NCBI RefSeq assembly: GCF_013114835.1
Contig: NZ_JAAVLW010000002.1
Coordinates: 124,001-188,000 of the forward strand
Direction: 5' to 3'
From: Bradyrhizobium archetypum
Lineage (GTDB): Bacteria; Pseudomonadota; Alphaproteobacteria; Rhizobiales; Xanthobacteraceae
DNA: 64,000 nucleotides
In this document: in pieces, positions 44,923 through 53,356 of the stretch
Numbering within the stretch: position 1 is the first letter of the stretch
Layout: the number at the start of each line of letters is the position of its first letter
Notes under the pieces: generated by a model
Told to the model about the DNA's origin: nothing
Seen by the model: only the letters and a program-made list of their open reading frames with translations
The model's database searches: none
Program-made: the position numbers and the translations under genes

Positions 44923-46557
44923 TCAGGTCCCCGGCCGCGACACCTCGGTCTCCTTGCTGGTGATGAACTCCAGCAGCACGGGTACGCCTTCCTGCGTCTT
45001 GGCAATGCCGCGCTTGATGGCGGGAATGATATCTTCCGGCTTCGTCACCCGCTCGCCATAGCCGCCGAAGGCGCGCGCCATCGCGGCGTAATCGCCGGAG
45101 ATATCGGTCGAGCGGTATTTCTCGGTCGAGATTGGCATCACCTTGAGTTCGATCGCCATCGAAAAATTGTTCAACAGGATCGACATGATTGGGATGCGCT
45201 CGCGCACAGCCGTTTCGAAGTCCATGCCGGTGAAGCCGATCGCGGCATCGCCCCAGACGTTGATGCAGAGCTTGTCGGGCTTGGCAAGTTTGGCGCCCAT
45301 CGCGAGCCCGAGGCCGTACCCGAGCTGCGTGGTCTTGCCCCAGCCGATATAGGAGAGCGGTTCGACTGATTTCCAGAACGGAGAGAGCTGGTCGCGCGGG
45401 CTGCCGGCATCGTGGGTGATGATGGTATTGTTGATGTCGACGGTGTGCTGCAGATCCCATAGCACGCGATAGGGGTTCAGCGGCGCCTCGTTATGCGTGA
45501 GCTTCGGCATCCATTTCGCCAGCCACTCCTTGTGGGAGGCGGCGATCTCGGCGGCAACGGCGCTGGCGTCGCGATCCGCCGTGACGCTCCTGCCGATTTC
45601 TTCCAATAGTGCGTCGAGCACGAGTCCGGCATCGCCGACCAGACCGACTTTCGCCTCGACGTCCTTGTTGAGGTGATTCGGGTCGAGCGTCGAATGAATC
45701 ACGGTCTTGCCCTTCGGCATGGCGATGCCGAACGAAGTCTCGGTGAAGGAACAGCCGATGCCGAAGATCACGTCGGCTTCACCCAGGAATTTCGGGACCG
45801 CGCGCGGCACGGCGAGACCGCCCGAACCCAGCGATAAGGGATGCGTTTCCGGAAAGGACGACTTGCCGCCGAGGCTCGTCGTAACAGGGATGGCGAGACG
45901 CTCGGCCAGCCGTCTGAGCTGCGGCCAGGCCCTGGCATAGTGCACGCCTTGGCCGGCATAGATCACCGGGCGCTTCGCAGCGACGAGGAGGTCGGCGGCT
46001 TCCTTCACATGCACGGGATCCGCGCCGTAGCGCGTGCGCAGCACCGGCGTGTAGTTCAAGGGCTCCGGCACTTCCTCGTTCCACATGTCGGCGGGGATTT
46101 CGACGATCACCGGCCCGCCGCGGCCGTTTTTCAACTTGGTGAAGGCTCTGCGGAAGATATTGCAGACCTCGGCCGCGATGTTGATCGGCTCGGACGATTT
46201 CGAAAACGCCTTCATCGCCTGGCTGGAGTTGAAATTCGGGTCGATATTGGCGAGCCGGCGCGCATAGCCCATCGGCAGCACCAGCACGGGCACGGATTCG
46301 CCGTAGCATTGGGCCACGCCGCCCATCGCGTTCTCGGCGCCGGGCCCATGCTGCATGCAAAACGCGCCGATCGATCGGCCCGAGGTGACGCGGGAGATCG
46401 CGTCCGCCATGTGAATGCCGATGCGTTCCTGGCGCACCATCACCGGGCGGATGTCGGCATTGGCGGCATATTCGATGAGATGATTGACCGGATAGCCGCA
46501 GAGGATTTCGATCCCCTCCCGCTTCATGATTTCCGCGATGGCAGCGCCGAGCTTCAT
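44923..46557 (-). CDS. Thiamine-diphosphate-dependent enzyme (acetolactate synthase superfamily)
   Basis: The 544-residue protein has the three-domain ThDP layout: N-terminal PYR domain with the catalytic Glu in VMVRQERIGIHMADA, a central Rossmann-like domain (KRPVIYAGQGVHYARAW, VIFGIGCSFTETSFG), and a C-terminal PP domain with the ThDP/Mg motif NVWGDAAIGFTGMDFETAVRE and LNNFSMAIE. It resembles acetolactate synthase and oxalyl-CoA decarboxylase-like enzymes but no substrate signature identifies it. It is followed by the glutamine amidotransferase, an unusual pairing. Confidence 0.87.
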   Translation of the reverse strand: MKLGAAIAEIMKREGIEILCGYPVNHLIEYAANADIRPVMVRQERIGIHMADAISRVTSGRSIGAFCMQHGPGAENAMGGVAQCYGESVPVLVLPMGYARRLANIDPNFNSSQAMKAFSKSSEPINIAAEVCNIFRRAFTKLKNGRGGPVIVEIPADMWNEEVPEPLNYTPVLRTRYGADPVHVKEAADLLVAAKRPVIYAGQGVHYARAWPQLRRLAERLAIPVTTSLGGKSSFPETHPLSLGSGGLAVPRAVPKFLGEADVIFGIGCSFTETSFGIAMPKGKTVIHSTLDPNHLNKDVEAKVGLVGDAGLVLDALLEEIGRSVTADRDASAVAAEIAASHKEWLAKWMPKLTHNEAPLNPYRVLWDLQHTVDINNTIITHDAGSPRDQLSPFWKSVEPLSYIGWGKTTQLGYGLGLAMGAKLAKPDKLCINVWGDAAIGFTGMDFETAVRERIPIMSILLNNFSMAIELKVMPISTEKYRSTDISGDYAAMARAFGGYGERVTKPEDIIPAIKRGIAKTQEGVPVLLEFITSKETEVSRPGT

Positions 46558-46920
46558 GACGGTCTCTCCCCCTGGATGGCAGGCCGGTTCGGTCCGGCCG
46601 ATTTGAGGCAGTTGGAGCAGGATTTTACTGCGCGGTAAAGCGCGTGCGGCGCGTGGCTGCGGAAGTGCTGATATGCGTTTCGCCGCATGAGAGATTCATT
46701 CAAATACCCGGAAGCAAACCCGCGAAGAATGTTCTTGCTGCCAACGCCTCAAACGAGAGGTGAAAGTAGGCCGTTTGCATCGACCCCACGCGATTGCGTT
46801 GCGAAAACATCACAGCCGCGACCCAAGTGAAACGGCATCACGGGCTTGTCATTCACAGTAAGGATTTTTGTATTACCTGTGCAGCATGCAACTGCATGAA
46901 TCGCGGGACAGGAGACTTAA
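46558..46920. other. Intergenic region with the porin promoter
   Basis: These 363 bases lie between the divergent ThDP gene and the porin gene. TTGTCA (46846-46851), 17 bases, then TGTATT is a candidate sigma70-type promoter, and GGGACAGGAGACTTAA gives a strong ribosome site just before the porin ATG. CATGC-AACT-GCATG near 46884 is a short perfect inverted repeat in the leader. Confidence 0.45.
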
Positions 46921-48513
46921 ATGATTACGGCGCGGACACTCATTCTCAGCTCGGCGGCAGGCCTGATGGCCCTGAGCGGCGCACAGGCGGCCGACCTTCC
47001 GGTCAAGGCCAAGGCAGTCGAATATGTGAGGATCTGTTCGCTTTACGGCGCCGGCTTCTTCTACATCCCGGGCACCGACACCTGCATCAAGCTTGGCGGT
47101 TATCTGCGTGCGGACGTCACCTTCAACGGCGGCGCCCATGGCGCGCCGGCCTGGAATAGCGACCTCGGCCAGCAGAATCGCTACCGCGATTACTTCGTCG
47201 CCCGCTCCCGTATGGCGCTGACGGTCGATACCCGTACCGCGACCGAGTACGGCGTGGTTCGCACCTTCGGCCAGGCTGACATCCAGTTCAACAATTTCGG
47301 CAGCTCCAACCCGACGACGCTTTCCGCGTTCCCGGGCGGCATCGCTAACTCGCTATCCCAGGCCGGTGGCGGTTACGTCGCGACCGAATTTCTCTTCATT
47401 CAGTTCGCCGGCTTCACCTTCGGTAAGTCCGCATCCGCCTATGCCACGCCGTGGCAGGGTTTCCCGGGCAACATCAACTCCTCCTTGCTCGGTGGTCAGA
47501 ACACCGATACCGGCGTCAACAACATCCAGTACACCGCCCAGTTCGGCAACGGCGTGTCGGCCTCGATTGGTCTCGACGACCCGACCGTGTGGGATCGCAC
47601 CGCTGTCTACAACCTTGGCATACCGAGCGCGATCGGCGCCAACGGTACCGGATCGAACGCCTATGCCGGTACGCACGCGCCCGACATCGTGGGCAACATC
47701 CGGATCGATCAGGCCTGGGGTCTGCTGCAGTTCTCGGCCGCTGCGCATGAAGTGAGCGGCTCGTACAACACGCTCGGCGCCGGCGGCGTCCCGACGGCGG
47801 GCTCTGAAATCAGCGGCCATCCCGAGTCCAAGTGGGGCGGCGCGGTGATGGCGGCGTTGCAGATCAAGAACATTCCGACCGGTGCGGGCGACGACATTAA
47901 GATCGACGCCTCTTACGCCAAGGGTGCCACCAAGTACGTCATCGCCACCAGCGGCACCTCACCGAGCTTCGCCATGTTCGGCGATAGCGGCTTCGCCTAT
48001 CAGAGCGTCGGCTTCGGCGCGACCACCGACGGCGTCTATATGCCCGGCGCAGGCGGTACCGGAGGTCTCGTCCTGACCACGTCCTGGGGTGTCCGAGGCG
48101 CGTTCAATCACAACTGGAACCCGTACTGGTCGACCAGCCTGTTCGGCAGCTATTCTGCCGTCAGGTATGATGGTGGCGCGAACGACAACCTGCTCGGTGC
48201 GGGGACCTCGACGGCCAAGGGCGCTTACTGCGCCGCTTTCAACGCCAGCCACCCGGGTCAGGCGTTGGTCGGGAATGCGGCGGGCAACTATACTTGTAAC
48301 CCCGACTTCAACGTCTCGCAGCTCGGCGTCGTTACCCGCTGGACCCCGGTCAAGAACCTGACCTTCTCGGGCGAAGTCCAGTGGTTCCATCTCGACCAGA
48401 AGATGTCGGGCTCTTCGATATTTACGGCGACTGCGCCGAAGCCGAACGCGCTGTACGAGTTCAAGGATCAGGATACGGTCCTGCTGCAGTTCCGCGCCCA
48501 GCGTAACTTCTAA
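46921..48513 (+). CDS. Outer-membrane porin (Omp2b-like alphaproteobacterial porin)
   Basis: The 530-residue protein has a signal peptide (ARTLILSSAAGLMALSGAQA) and the porin_2 opening DLPVKAKAVEYVRICSLYGA with GTDTCIKLGGYLRADV. A barrel of alternating aromatic/hydrophobic strands follows, and the last residue is Phe (FRAQRNF), as expected for BAM-dependent assembly. Two Cys pairs (including one in SLYG/DTC) are conserved in this family. It forms a trimeric general diffusion channel. A strong hairpin terminator follows at 48525-48550. Confidence 0.93.
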   Translation: MITARTLILSSAAGLMALSGAQAADLPVKAKAVEYVRICSLYGAGFFYIPGTDTCIKLGGYLRADVTFNGGAHGAPAWNSDLGQQNRYRDYFVARSRMALTVDTRTATEYGVVRTFGQADIQFNNFGSSNPTTLSAFPGGIANSLSQAGGGYVATEFLFIQFAGFTFGKSASAYATPWQGFPGNINSSLLGGQNTDTGVNNIQYTAQFGNGVSASIGLDDPTVWDRTAVYNLGIPSAIGANGTGSNAYAGTHAPDIVGNIRIDQAWGLLQFSAAAHEVSGSYNTLGAGGVPTAGSEISGHPESKWGGAVMAALQIKNIPTGAGDDIKIDASYAKGATKYVIATSGTSPSFAMFGDSGFAYQSVGFGATTDGVYMPGAGGTGGLVLTTSWGVRGAFNHNWNPYWSTSLFGSYSAVRYDGGANDNLLGAGTSTAKGAYCAAFNASHPGQALVGNAAGNYTCNPDFNVSQLGVVTRWTPVKNLTFSGEVQWFHLDQKMSGSSIFTATAPKPNALYEFKDQDTVLLQFRAQRNF

Positions 48514-48951
48514 GGAAGGATTCGAGGGATCGGGCCATGGCCCGGTCCCTTGTTCAACGCCCGAGGCGGGCAACGTAACTATCTCGCATCGCTGCGGCGG
48601 CGGAGCATCGCCGCCATCAGGCCGACTATGTGATCAACGATGCGGTGCTTCGCGGCCGCCGATAGGCGATGCGCTGCTCCTCGGTCTCCTCGTGCGGGAG
48701 GCCGATGTAATTCCTTCCCTAACGCGCTTTTGCGCGGTCATGCGCGATCACTCGGCAAGCCGCCGGACGACGATGGAGGACCATGCGCAATCGATGGTAA
48801 ATTTTCTGTGCTGTACGATTCCGGGGCGCAATTCCTTGTTCGCCTTAATCAATCGTTCAGTCTGTTCCTCAAGGCCGCTTCAACCGTTCCCACCTAGAGT
48901 CTAACAGATATGGCGCGGGAGAATTTCGGGGGGGTCGACAGGAGTTTGTCT
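48514..48951. other. Intergenic region between porin and flp genes
   Basis: These 438 bases begin with the porin terminator. Beyond it only short unsupported readings exist. The last 15 bases provide the flp ribosome site (GACAGGAGTTTGTCT). No known small RNA or repeat was recognised. Confidence 0.5.
48525..48550 (+). terminator. Terminator after the porin gene
   Basis: AGGGATCGGGCC and GGCCCGGTCCCT form a 12-position stem with one mismatch and a 2-base loop, followed by TTGTT, 12 bases after the porin stop codon. Confidence 0.75.
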
Positions 48952-49116
48952 ATGCGTCGATTACTTGCACGATTTGTCGACGATGAGCGCGGTGCTACCG
49001 CCATCGAATATTGCATGATTGCGGCCGGCATCAGCATCATGATCGTCACCGCCGTCAACGGCATTGGCAGCGCGCTCAGCACGAAATTCAACGAGGTCGG
49101 AACCTCGCTGAAATAG
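48952..49116 (+). CDS. Flp/Fap-family type IVb pilin
   Basis: The 54-residue product opens MRRLLARFVDDERGATAIEY with the G/A-T-A-I-E-Y prepilin-peptidase motif, then one hydrophobic helix (IAAGISIMIVTAVNGIGSAL) and a short tail NEVGTSLK. The ATG at 48952 follows AGGAG at good spacing; a longer in-frame reading is not supported. Flp pilins form Tad pili used for surface adhesion. No tad assembly genes are in the window, so it is an orphan copy. The residue after IEY is Cys instead of the usual Gly. Confidence 0.88.
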   Translation: MRRLLARFVDDERGATAIEYCMIAAGISIMIVTAVNGIGSALSTKFNEVGTSLK

Positions 49117-49150
49117 CAGGGGAGAAGCTGGCGGCTATTGAAGCCGGCAG

Positions 49151-49387
49151 CTAGTCTTCTTTCCGGTCCGCATTGAGTGCCCGCAGCATCGCAATCCGCG
49201 CGAACATCAGCCAACCACCGCCGGTTTCCGCCGCGTTGATCAGATTTTCCACCGCGACCTGCCAGTGCGCCTCGTGCTGCACTTTCTCCGGCAACGCCAT
49301 CACATAGTCGGCGGCCTGCTGCAGCGTGGCGAGCTTGCGGCCACCGCGAAGCGGTATTGGGTTATCAAACGAGCTCGACCACGGCAT
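49151..49387 (-). CDS. Small conserved-type hypothetical protein
   Basis: The 78-residue protein starts MPWSSSFDNPIPLRGGRKLA and has helical segments LQQAADYVMALPEK and HWQVAVENLINAAET, then GWLMFARIAMLRALN. It resembles short uncharacterised rhizobial proteins, but I cannot name a family. It lies 41 bp downstream of the ku gene in the same direction and is probably co-transcribed with it. Confidence 0.6.
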   Translation of the reverse strand: MPWSSSFDNPIPLRGGRKLATLQQAADYVMALPEKVQHEAHWQVAVENLINAAETGGGWLMFARIAMLRALNADRKED

Positions 49388-49427
49388 CGCGCGCTAGATG
49401 GTGCTATCTATCGCGCTCCTTGCCCGG

Positions 49428-50393
49428 TCATCCGGCCTTCTTGGTGCGGGCGGCTGTGCGCACCGGTTTTTCCGCCTTCTTCGGCGCTTCCTTTGCCGTC
49501 TCCTTGCCGGCGCGCTTGCCGCTGCCGCTGATCGGCAACAGCATTTCGCGCTGGCCGGTGGCGGCCTTCTTGGGTTTTTTGCCCTTGGTTTTGGCGGCGG
49601 CAGGGGCGGCTTGCGTTTCGCTGGCGAGGCTGCGCTTGAGCGCGTCCATCAGGTTGATGACGTTGCCGGTAGTCTTGGGGGCCGCCTTGGCCTTGGTGCT
49701 CAGGCCATTGCGTTTCTGGTTGATCAGGTCGATCAGCGCCTGCTCGTAGCGGTCCTCGAACTGCTCGGGTTCGAATGATGCCGATTTCTGTTCGACGATA
49801 TGCTTTGCCAGATCAAGCATATCCTTGGTGATCTTCACGTCCTGGATGTCTTCGAAATATTCCGTTTCGCTGCGGACCTCGTAAGGATAGCGCAGCAGCG
49901 TTCCCATCAGCCCCTTGTCGAGCGGCTCCAGCGCGATGATGTGCTCGCGGTTGGTCAGCACCACGCGTCCGATCGCAACCTTATCCATGCTGCGGATGGT
50001 TTCGCGGATCACCGCAAACGCATCGTGGCCGACCTTGCCATCCGGCACGAGGTAATACGGACGGATCAGATAGCGGCCGTCGATATCGGATTTCGGAACG
50101 AATTCGTCGATCTCGATGGTGCGGGTTGATTCCAGCGCGATGTCGTCGAGTTCGTCCTTCGACACCTCGATGTAGGTATCGGTGTCGATCTTGTAGCCTT
50201 TCATGATGTCTTCGTTGGCGACTTCCTCGCCCGTCTCGGCGTCGACCTTGGCGTATTTGATGCGATGGCCGGTCTTGCGGTTGATCTGGTTGAAGGAGAC
50301 CTTCTCGGTGTCCGACGTCGCCGGATAAAGGGCGACCGGACAGGTCACCAGCGACAGGCGCAGAAAACCCTTCCAATTGGCGCGGGGGGCCAT
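49428..50393 (-). CDS. ku: Ku protein for non-homologous end joining
   Basis: The 321-residue protein has the bacterial Ku core: FLRLSLVTCPVALYPATSD, FNQINRKTGHRIKYAKVDAE, a YYLVPDGKVGHDAFAVIRE-type segment and LVLTNREHIIALEPLDKGLMGT (VVLTNREH here). A long Lys/Ala-rich C-terminal tail (from about residue 240, KTKGKKPKKAATG and later KKAEKPVRTAARTKKAG) would aid DNA binding or recruitment of LigD. Ku forms a homodimeric ring on broken DNA ends. No ligD is in the window, so it is unlinked or a secondary copy. Confidence 0.94.
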   Translation of the reverse strand: MAPRANWKGFLRLSLVTCPVALYPATSDTEKVSFNQINRKTGHRIKYAKVDAETGEEVANEDIMKGYKIDTDTYIEVSKDELDDIALESTRTIEIDEFVPKSDIDGRYLIRPYYLVPDGKVGHDAFAVIRETIRSMDKVAIGRVVLTNREHIIALEPLDKGLMGTLLRYPYEVRSETEYFEDIQDVKITKDMLDLAKHIVEQKSASFEPEQFEDRYEQALIDLINQKRNGLSTKAKAAPKTTGNVINLMDALKRSLASETQAAPAAAKTKGKKPKKAATGQREMLLPISGSGKRAGKETAKEAPKKAEKPVRTAARTKKAG

Positions 50394-50644
50394 GGGCTAC
50401 TCCAGAAAACGCAACAGACAACCGCCAAGGATACCACCGGATCGCTCCACCTCAAACACGGCCGGATGGGGAATCGCGGAACGGCGTTAATCCGGACCGT
50501 GACGCGCAGCCTGCCTGCGACCTCTTAGGAACGCCATAGCCGCACCTCAAGGGCGCGGAACATCATCTCCGATCAGGCGTTGCTTGGACAGGCGGTGTCG
50601 AAGCATTCGCTGGCATTTACAGGCACTTACTCGAAGAGGTCACC

Positions 50645-50797
50645 ATGGCAACGCAACGACATGGCCAGATCGTCGAAACCCCGAACGAGGCGCGCCAGGC
50701 CGAACCAGGCCCGTCGGTGCTCGCGCTCCTGTCGGTTTCGACCGGGCTTGCGATTCTAATCCTGGGTATCGTCTGGTTCATATTCTTCCGTACCTGA
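50645..50797 (+). CDS. Small single-pass membrane protein (50 aa)
   Basis: ATG 50645 opens MATQRHGQIVETPNEARQAE, followed by one hydrophobic helix (LLSVSTGLAILILGIVWFIF) and FRT stop at 50797. AAGAGGTCACC lies directly before the ATG at ribosome-site spacing. The layout (polar N-terminal half, one C-terminal membrane helix) is typical of small stress-related or complex-stabilising membrane proteins, but the family is not known. It diverges from ku by 251 bp. Confidence 0.6.
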   Translation: MATQRHGQIVETPNEARQAEPGPSVLALLSVSTGLAILILGIVWFIFFRT

Positions 50798-51052
50798 CAG
50801 ATTGAGCGGGCGGCATGATCGGGCTTGCCGGTCCGCCGCGGACAGGATTTCTTCCGAGTGGTCGGCCCGAGCAGTCCGCCGCGCCTTTTTGGCGTTGTAT
50901 CGTGCGTGCTAGGCCGTCGACCCACGATTTTGGTCGCGGACCGCATATGACGAAAAAGTAACCCTGTGCCGTGTGGCTCGTTCATGGCCCGTTCACGCGG
51001 TCCACCCTCATCTTGAGATCTGATATCGTAGGGCTCATTTTTGGAGGCCAGC

Positions 51053-51724
51053 TTGCGCCTGCTTGTCGTTGAGGACGATCCGGATCTCAACCGTCAGCTT
51101 ACGACGGCTCTGACGGATGCCGGCTATGTGGTCGATCGCGCGTTCGATGGCGAGGAGGGGCATTACCTCGGTGACAGCGAACCATATGATGCCGTCGTGC
51201 TCGACATCGGGCTGCCCAAGATGGACGGTATCTCGGTCCTGGAGGCTTGGCGCCGCAACGGCCGCGCCATGCCGGTCCTGATCCTCACCGCGCGCGACCG
51301 CTGGAGCGACAAGGTGCAGGGCTTCGACGCCGGCGCCGACGATTATGTCGCAAAGCCCTTTCACCTCGAAGAGGTGCTGGCGCGAATTCGCGCGTTGCTG
51401 CGCCGCTCCACCGGCCATGCCCAGTCGGAACTGACCTGCGGCCCGGTCTCGCTGGATACACGCACCGGCCGCGTCAGCGTCTCCGGCAACCCGATCAAGA
51501 TGACGTCGCACGAATACCGGCTGTTGGCCTATCTGATGCATCACACCGGCCGCGTGGTGTCGCGCACCGAACTGGTCGAGCATCTCTATGACCAGGACTT
51601 CGATCGCGACTCCAATACCATCGAGGTATTCGTCGGCCGTATCCGCAAGAAGCTCGACGTCGACATTATCCAGACCGTGCGCGGCCTCGGCTATCTCTTG
51701 ACGCCGCCATCGCCCGGCACCTGA
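51053..51724 (+). CDS. OmpR-family response regulator, FeuP-like
   Basis: The 223-residue regulator has a receiver with phospho-acceptor Asp51 (VVLDIGLPKMDG), a Lys in DDYVAKPFH, and an OmpR winged-helix output (MTSHEYRLLAYLMHHTGRVV and FVGRIRKKLDVDIIQTVRGL). It closely resembles rhizobial FeuP/PhoP-type regulators, which act on envelope and cyclic-glucan export genes. A TTG start at 51053 is preferred because GGAGG lies five bases upstream; an earlier TTG at 51041 would contain that site in its coding sequence. Its stop overlaps the possible ATG at 51724. Confidence 0.88.
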   Translation: MRLLVVEDDPDLNRQLTTALTDAGYVVDRAFDGEEGHYLGDSEPYDAVVLDIGLPKMDGISVLEAWRRNGRAMPVLILTARDRWSDKVQGFDAGADDYVAKPFHLEEVLARIRALLRRSTGHAQSELTCGPVSLDTRTGRVSVSGNPIKMTSHEYRLLAYLMHHTGRVVSRTELVEHLYDQDFDRDSNTIEVFVGRIRKKLDVDIIQTVRGLGYLLTPPSPGT

Positions 51725-51744
51725 TGAGCCTTGCTCTTTTATTC

Positions 51745-51820
51745 GAGCATGATCTTATCCGAAAACAGGCCTCGATCCGTCGGATCGGAGCCTGGGGATA
51801 TGCTTTTCGGGATCTTGCTC
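51745..51820. repeat. Palindromic element between response regulator and kinase genes
   Basis: GAGCATGATCTTATCCGAAAA (left, from 51745) and the right end CTTTTCGGGATCTTGCTC (to 51820) are imperfect reverse complements, the form of GAGCATGATC-type repeats common in Bradyrhizobium intergenic DNA. It lies between the FeuP-like stop and the best kinase start, and reads in frame as a false N-terminal extension. Confidence 0.7.
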
Positions 51821-51822
51821 TG

Positions 51823-53196
51823 ATGCGCGGAAGCTCGCTCGCCACGCGGTTGTTCCTGTCGGCGACCGCGTGGGTGGTCGTGATCCTCTTGATCACCGGC
51901 GTGATCCTGTCGTCGGTCTACCGCAACGCGACCGAGCGCGCCTTCGATCGCCGTCTCAACCTCTATCTCCGCACCCTGATCGCTGAGGTCGCGACCCCGG
52001 ACGAGCCGCCGGATCACCAGTTCCAGTCGCTCGGCGAGCCGCTGTTCGAATTGCCGCTGTCCGGCTGGTACTGGCAGATCGTCCGCACCGATGAGAAGGC
52101 CGAGACCAAGGCGTCGCGTTCGCTGTGGGACAAGAAGCTGCCGAAAATGGAAGATCAGGGCGCCGAGCTGACGGCCGCCGGCATCCGCCTCGGCTATATC
52201 GATGGCCCTGAAGGCCAAAGCCTGCGGGTGGTCGAGCGGCCGATCGATCTCGGCGCCGACGGCAAATTTCTGGTCAGTGTGGCGGGCGATGCATCCGAGA
52301 TTTTCGATGAAATCCGCGCCTTTGACTATTATCTCGGCGGCACTTTCGCGGCGCTCGGTATCGTGCTGCTCCTGACCACGATCTTCCAGGTCCGTTTCGG
52401 GCTGGCGCCGCTCAAGCGGATTTCGGAATCGATCGCCGACATCCGCTCCGGCCGAGCCGAACGGCTCGAAGGCGAGTTTCCCGTCGAGATCGCGCCCCTG
52501 GCGCGCGAGACCAACGCGTTGATCGATGCCAACCGTGAGATCGTCGAGCGCGCGCGCACCCATGTCGGCAATCTGGCGCACGCGATCAAGACGCCACTCT
52601 CCGTCATCGTCAACGAGGCATCGGCCAACGCGGTAAATCCCTTCGCCAGCAAGGTCCTGGAGCAAGCCGATGTGATGCGGAATCAAGTCGCCCATCACCT
52701 TGAGCGCGCGCGCATTGCCGCGCGCGTCACCATTGTCGCCACCGTCACCGAAGTCGCGCCGGCGATCGAGGCGCTGCGGCGAACCATGGAAAAGATCCAC
52801 CGGGACCGCGGCATCACCATCGTGCTGAAGGCCGATCCGTCGGCAAGGTTCCGCGGCGAGCGCCAGGACCTGGAGGAAATGGCCGGCAATCTGGTCGACA
52901 ATGCGTGCAAATGGGCGGCCTCGCAGGTCTTGATCGAGGTGCTGGTCGAACGGCCGGCGCAGCCGGGTATCGGACCGCGGCTTCGGATCGTCGTCGATGA
53001 CGACGGTCGCGGACTGTCCGCCGCCGAGCGCGCGCAAGTCTCCCGGCGCGGCCAGCGGCTGGATGAATCCAAACCGGGGTCCGGGCTCGGGCTTTCGATC
53101 GTGGTCGATCTCGCCGCCCTCTATGGCGGCAGCCTCGTCCTCGGCGACGCGCCGATCGGCGGGCTGCGGGCGGAATTGGTGCTGCCGGGAATCTGA
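51823..53196 (+). CDS. Sensor histidine kinase, FeuQ-like
   Basis: The 457-residue kinase starts MRGSSLATRLFLSATAWVVV, a first membrane helix, with a periplasmic domain (about residues 45-155), a second helix (YYLGGTFAALGIVLLLTTIFQ), HAMP-like linker, a histidine box NLAHAIKTPLSVI (His about 253) and HATPase motifs NLVDNACKWA, DDDGRGLSA and GSGLGLSIVVDLA. ATG 51823 was chosen over ATG 51724 because the extra 33 residues are encoded by a palindromic repeat. With the upstream regulator it forms an envelope-sensing pair; the signal is unknown. Confidence 0.9.
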   Translation: MRGSSLATRLFLSATAWVVVILLITGVILSSVYRNATERAFDRRLNLYLRTLIAEVATPDEPPDHQFQSLGEPLFELPLSGWYWQIVRTDEKAETKASRSLWDKKLPKMEDQGAELTAAGIRLGYIDGPEGQSLRVVERPIDLGADGKFLVSVAGDASEIFDEIRAFDYYLGGTFAALGIVLLLTTIFQVRFGLAPLKRISESIADIRSGRAERLEGEFPVEIAPLARETNALIDANREIVERARTHVGNLAHAIKTPLSVIVNEASANAVNPFASKVLEQADVMRNQVAHHLERARIAARVTIVATVTEVAPAIEALRRTMEKIHRDRGITIVLKADPSARFRGERQDLEEMAGNLVDNACKWAASQVLIEVLVERPAQPGIGPRLRIVVDDDGRGLSAAERAQVSRRGQRLDESKPGSGLGLSIVVDLAALYGGSLVLGDAPIGGLRAELVLPGI

Positions 53197-53356
53197 ACGC
53201 CACGGCGGTACCTCAGGTTGACGGCAGCGGCCAGCCAGACACCCGGGATCGATTTCGTTATTCCTAAACGCCTTCTTAACGCGCGCACTTCTAAGATCGG
53301 CGTGCGGACGTCCCTGCCGTCCGCATGCATGACACACCTATATCCACACCAGGCGA

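Noticed and set aside
46884..46897. CATGC-AACT-GCATG in the porin leader
   Set aside because: Short palindrome likely by chance; no second copy or known operator match.
53265..53279. Degenerate CtrA-like site TAAA-N7-TTAA upstream of the 53357 gene
   Set aside because: Only three of four bases match in the left half, so evidence is too weak compared with the two perfect sites near 29.3 kb.
51739..53337. 532-residue open reading antisense to the FeuQ-like kinase
   Set aside because: Composition typical of antisense GC-rich readings and no domain match.
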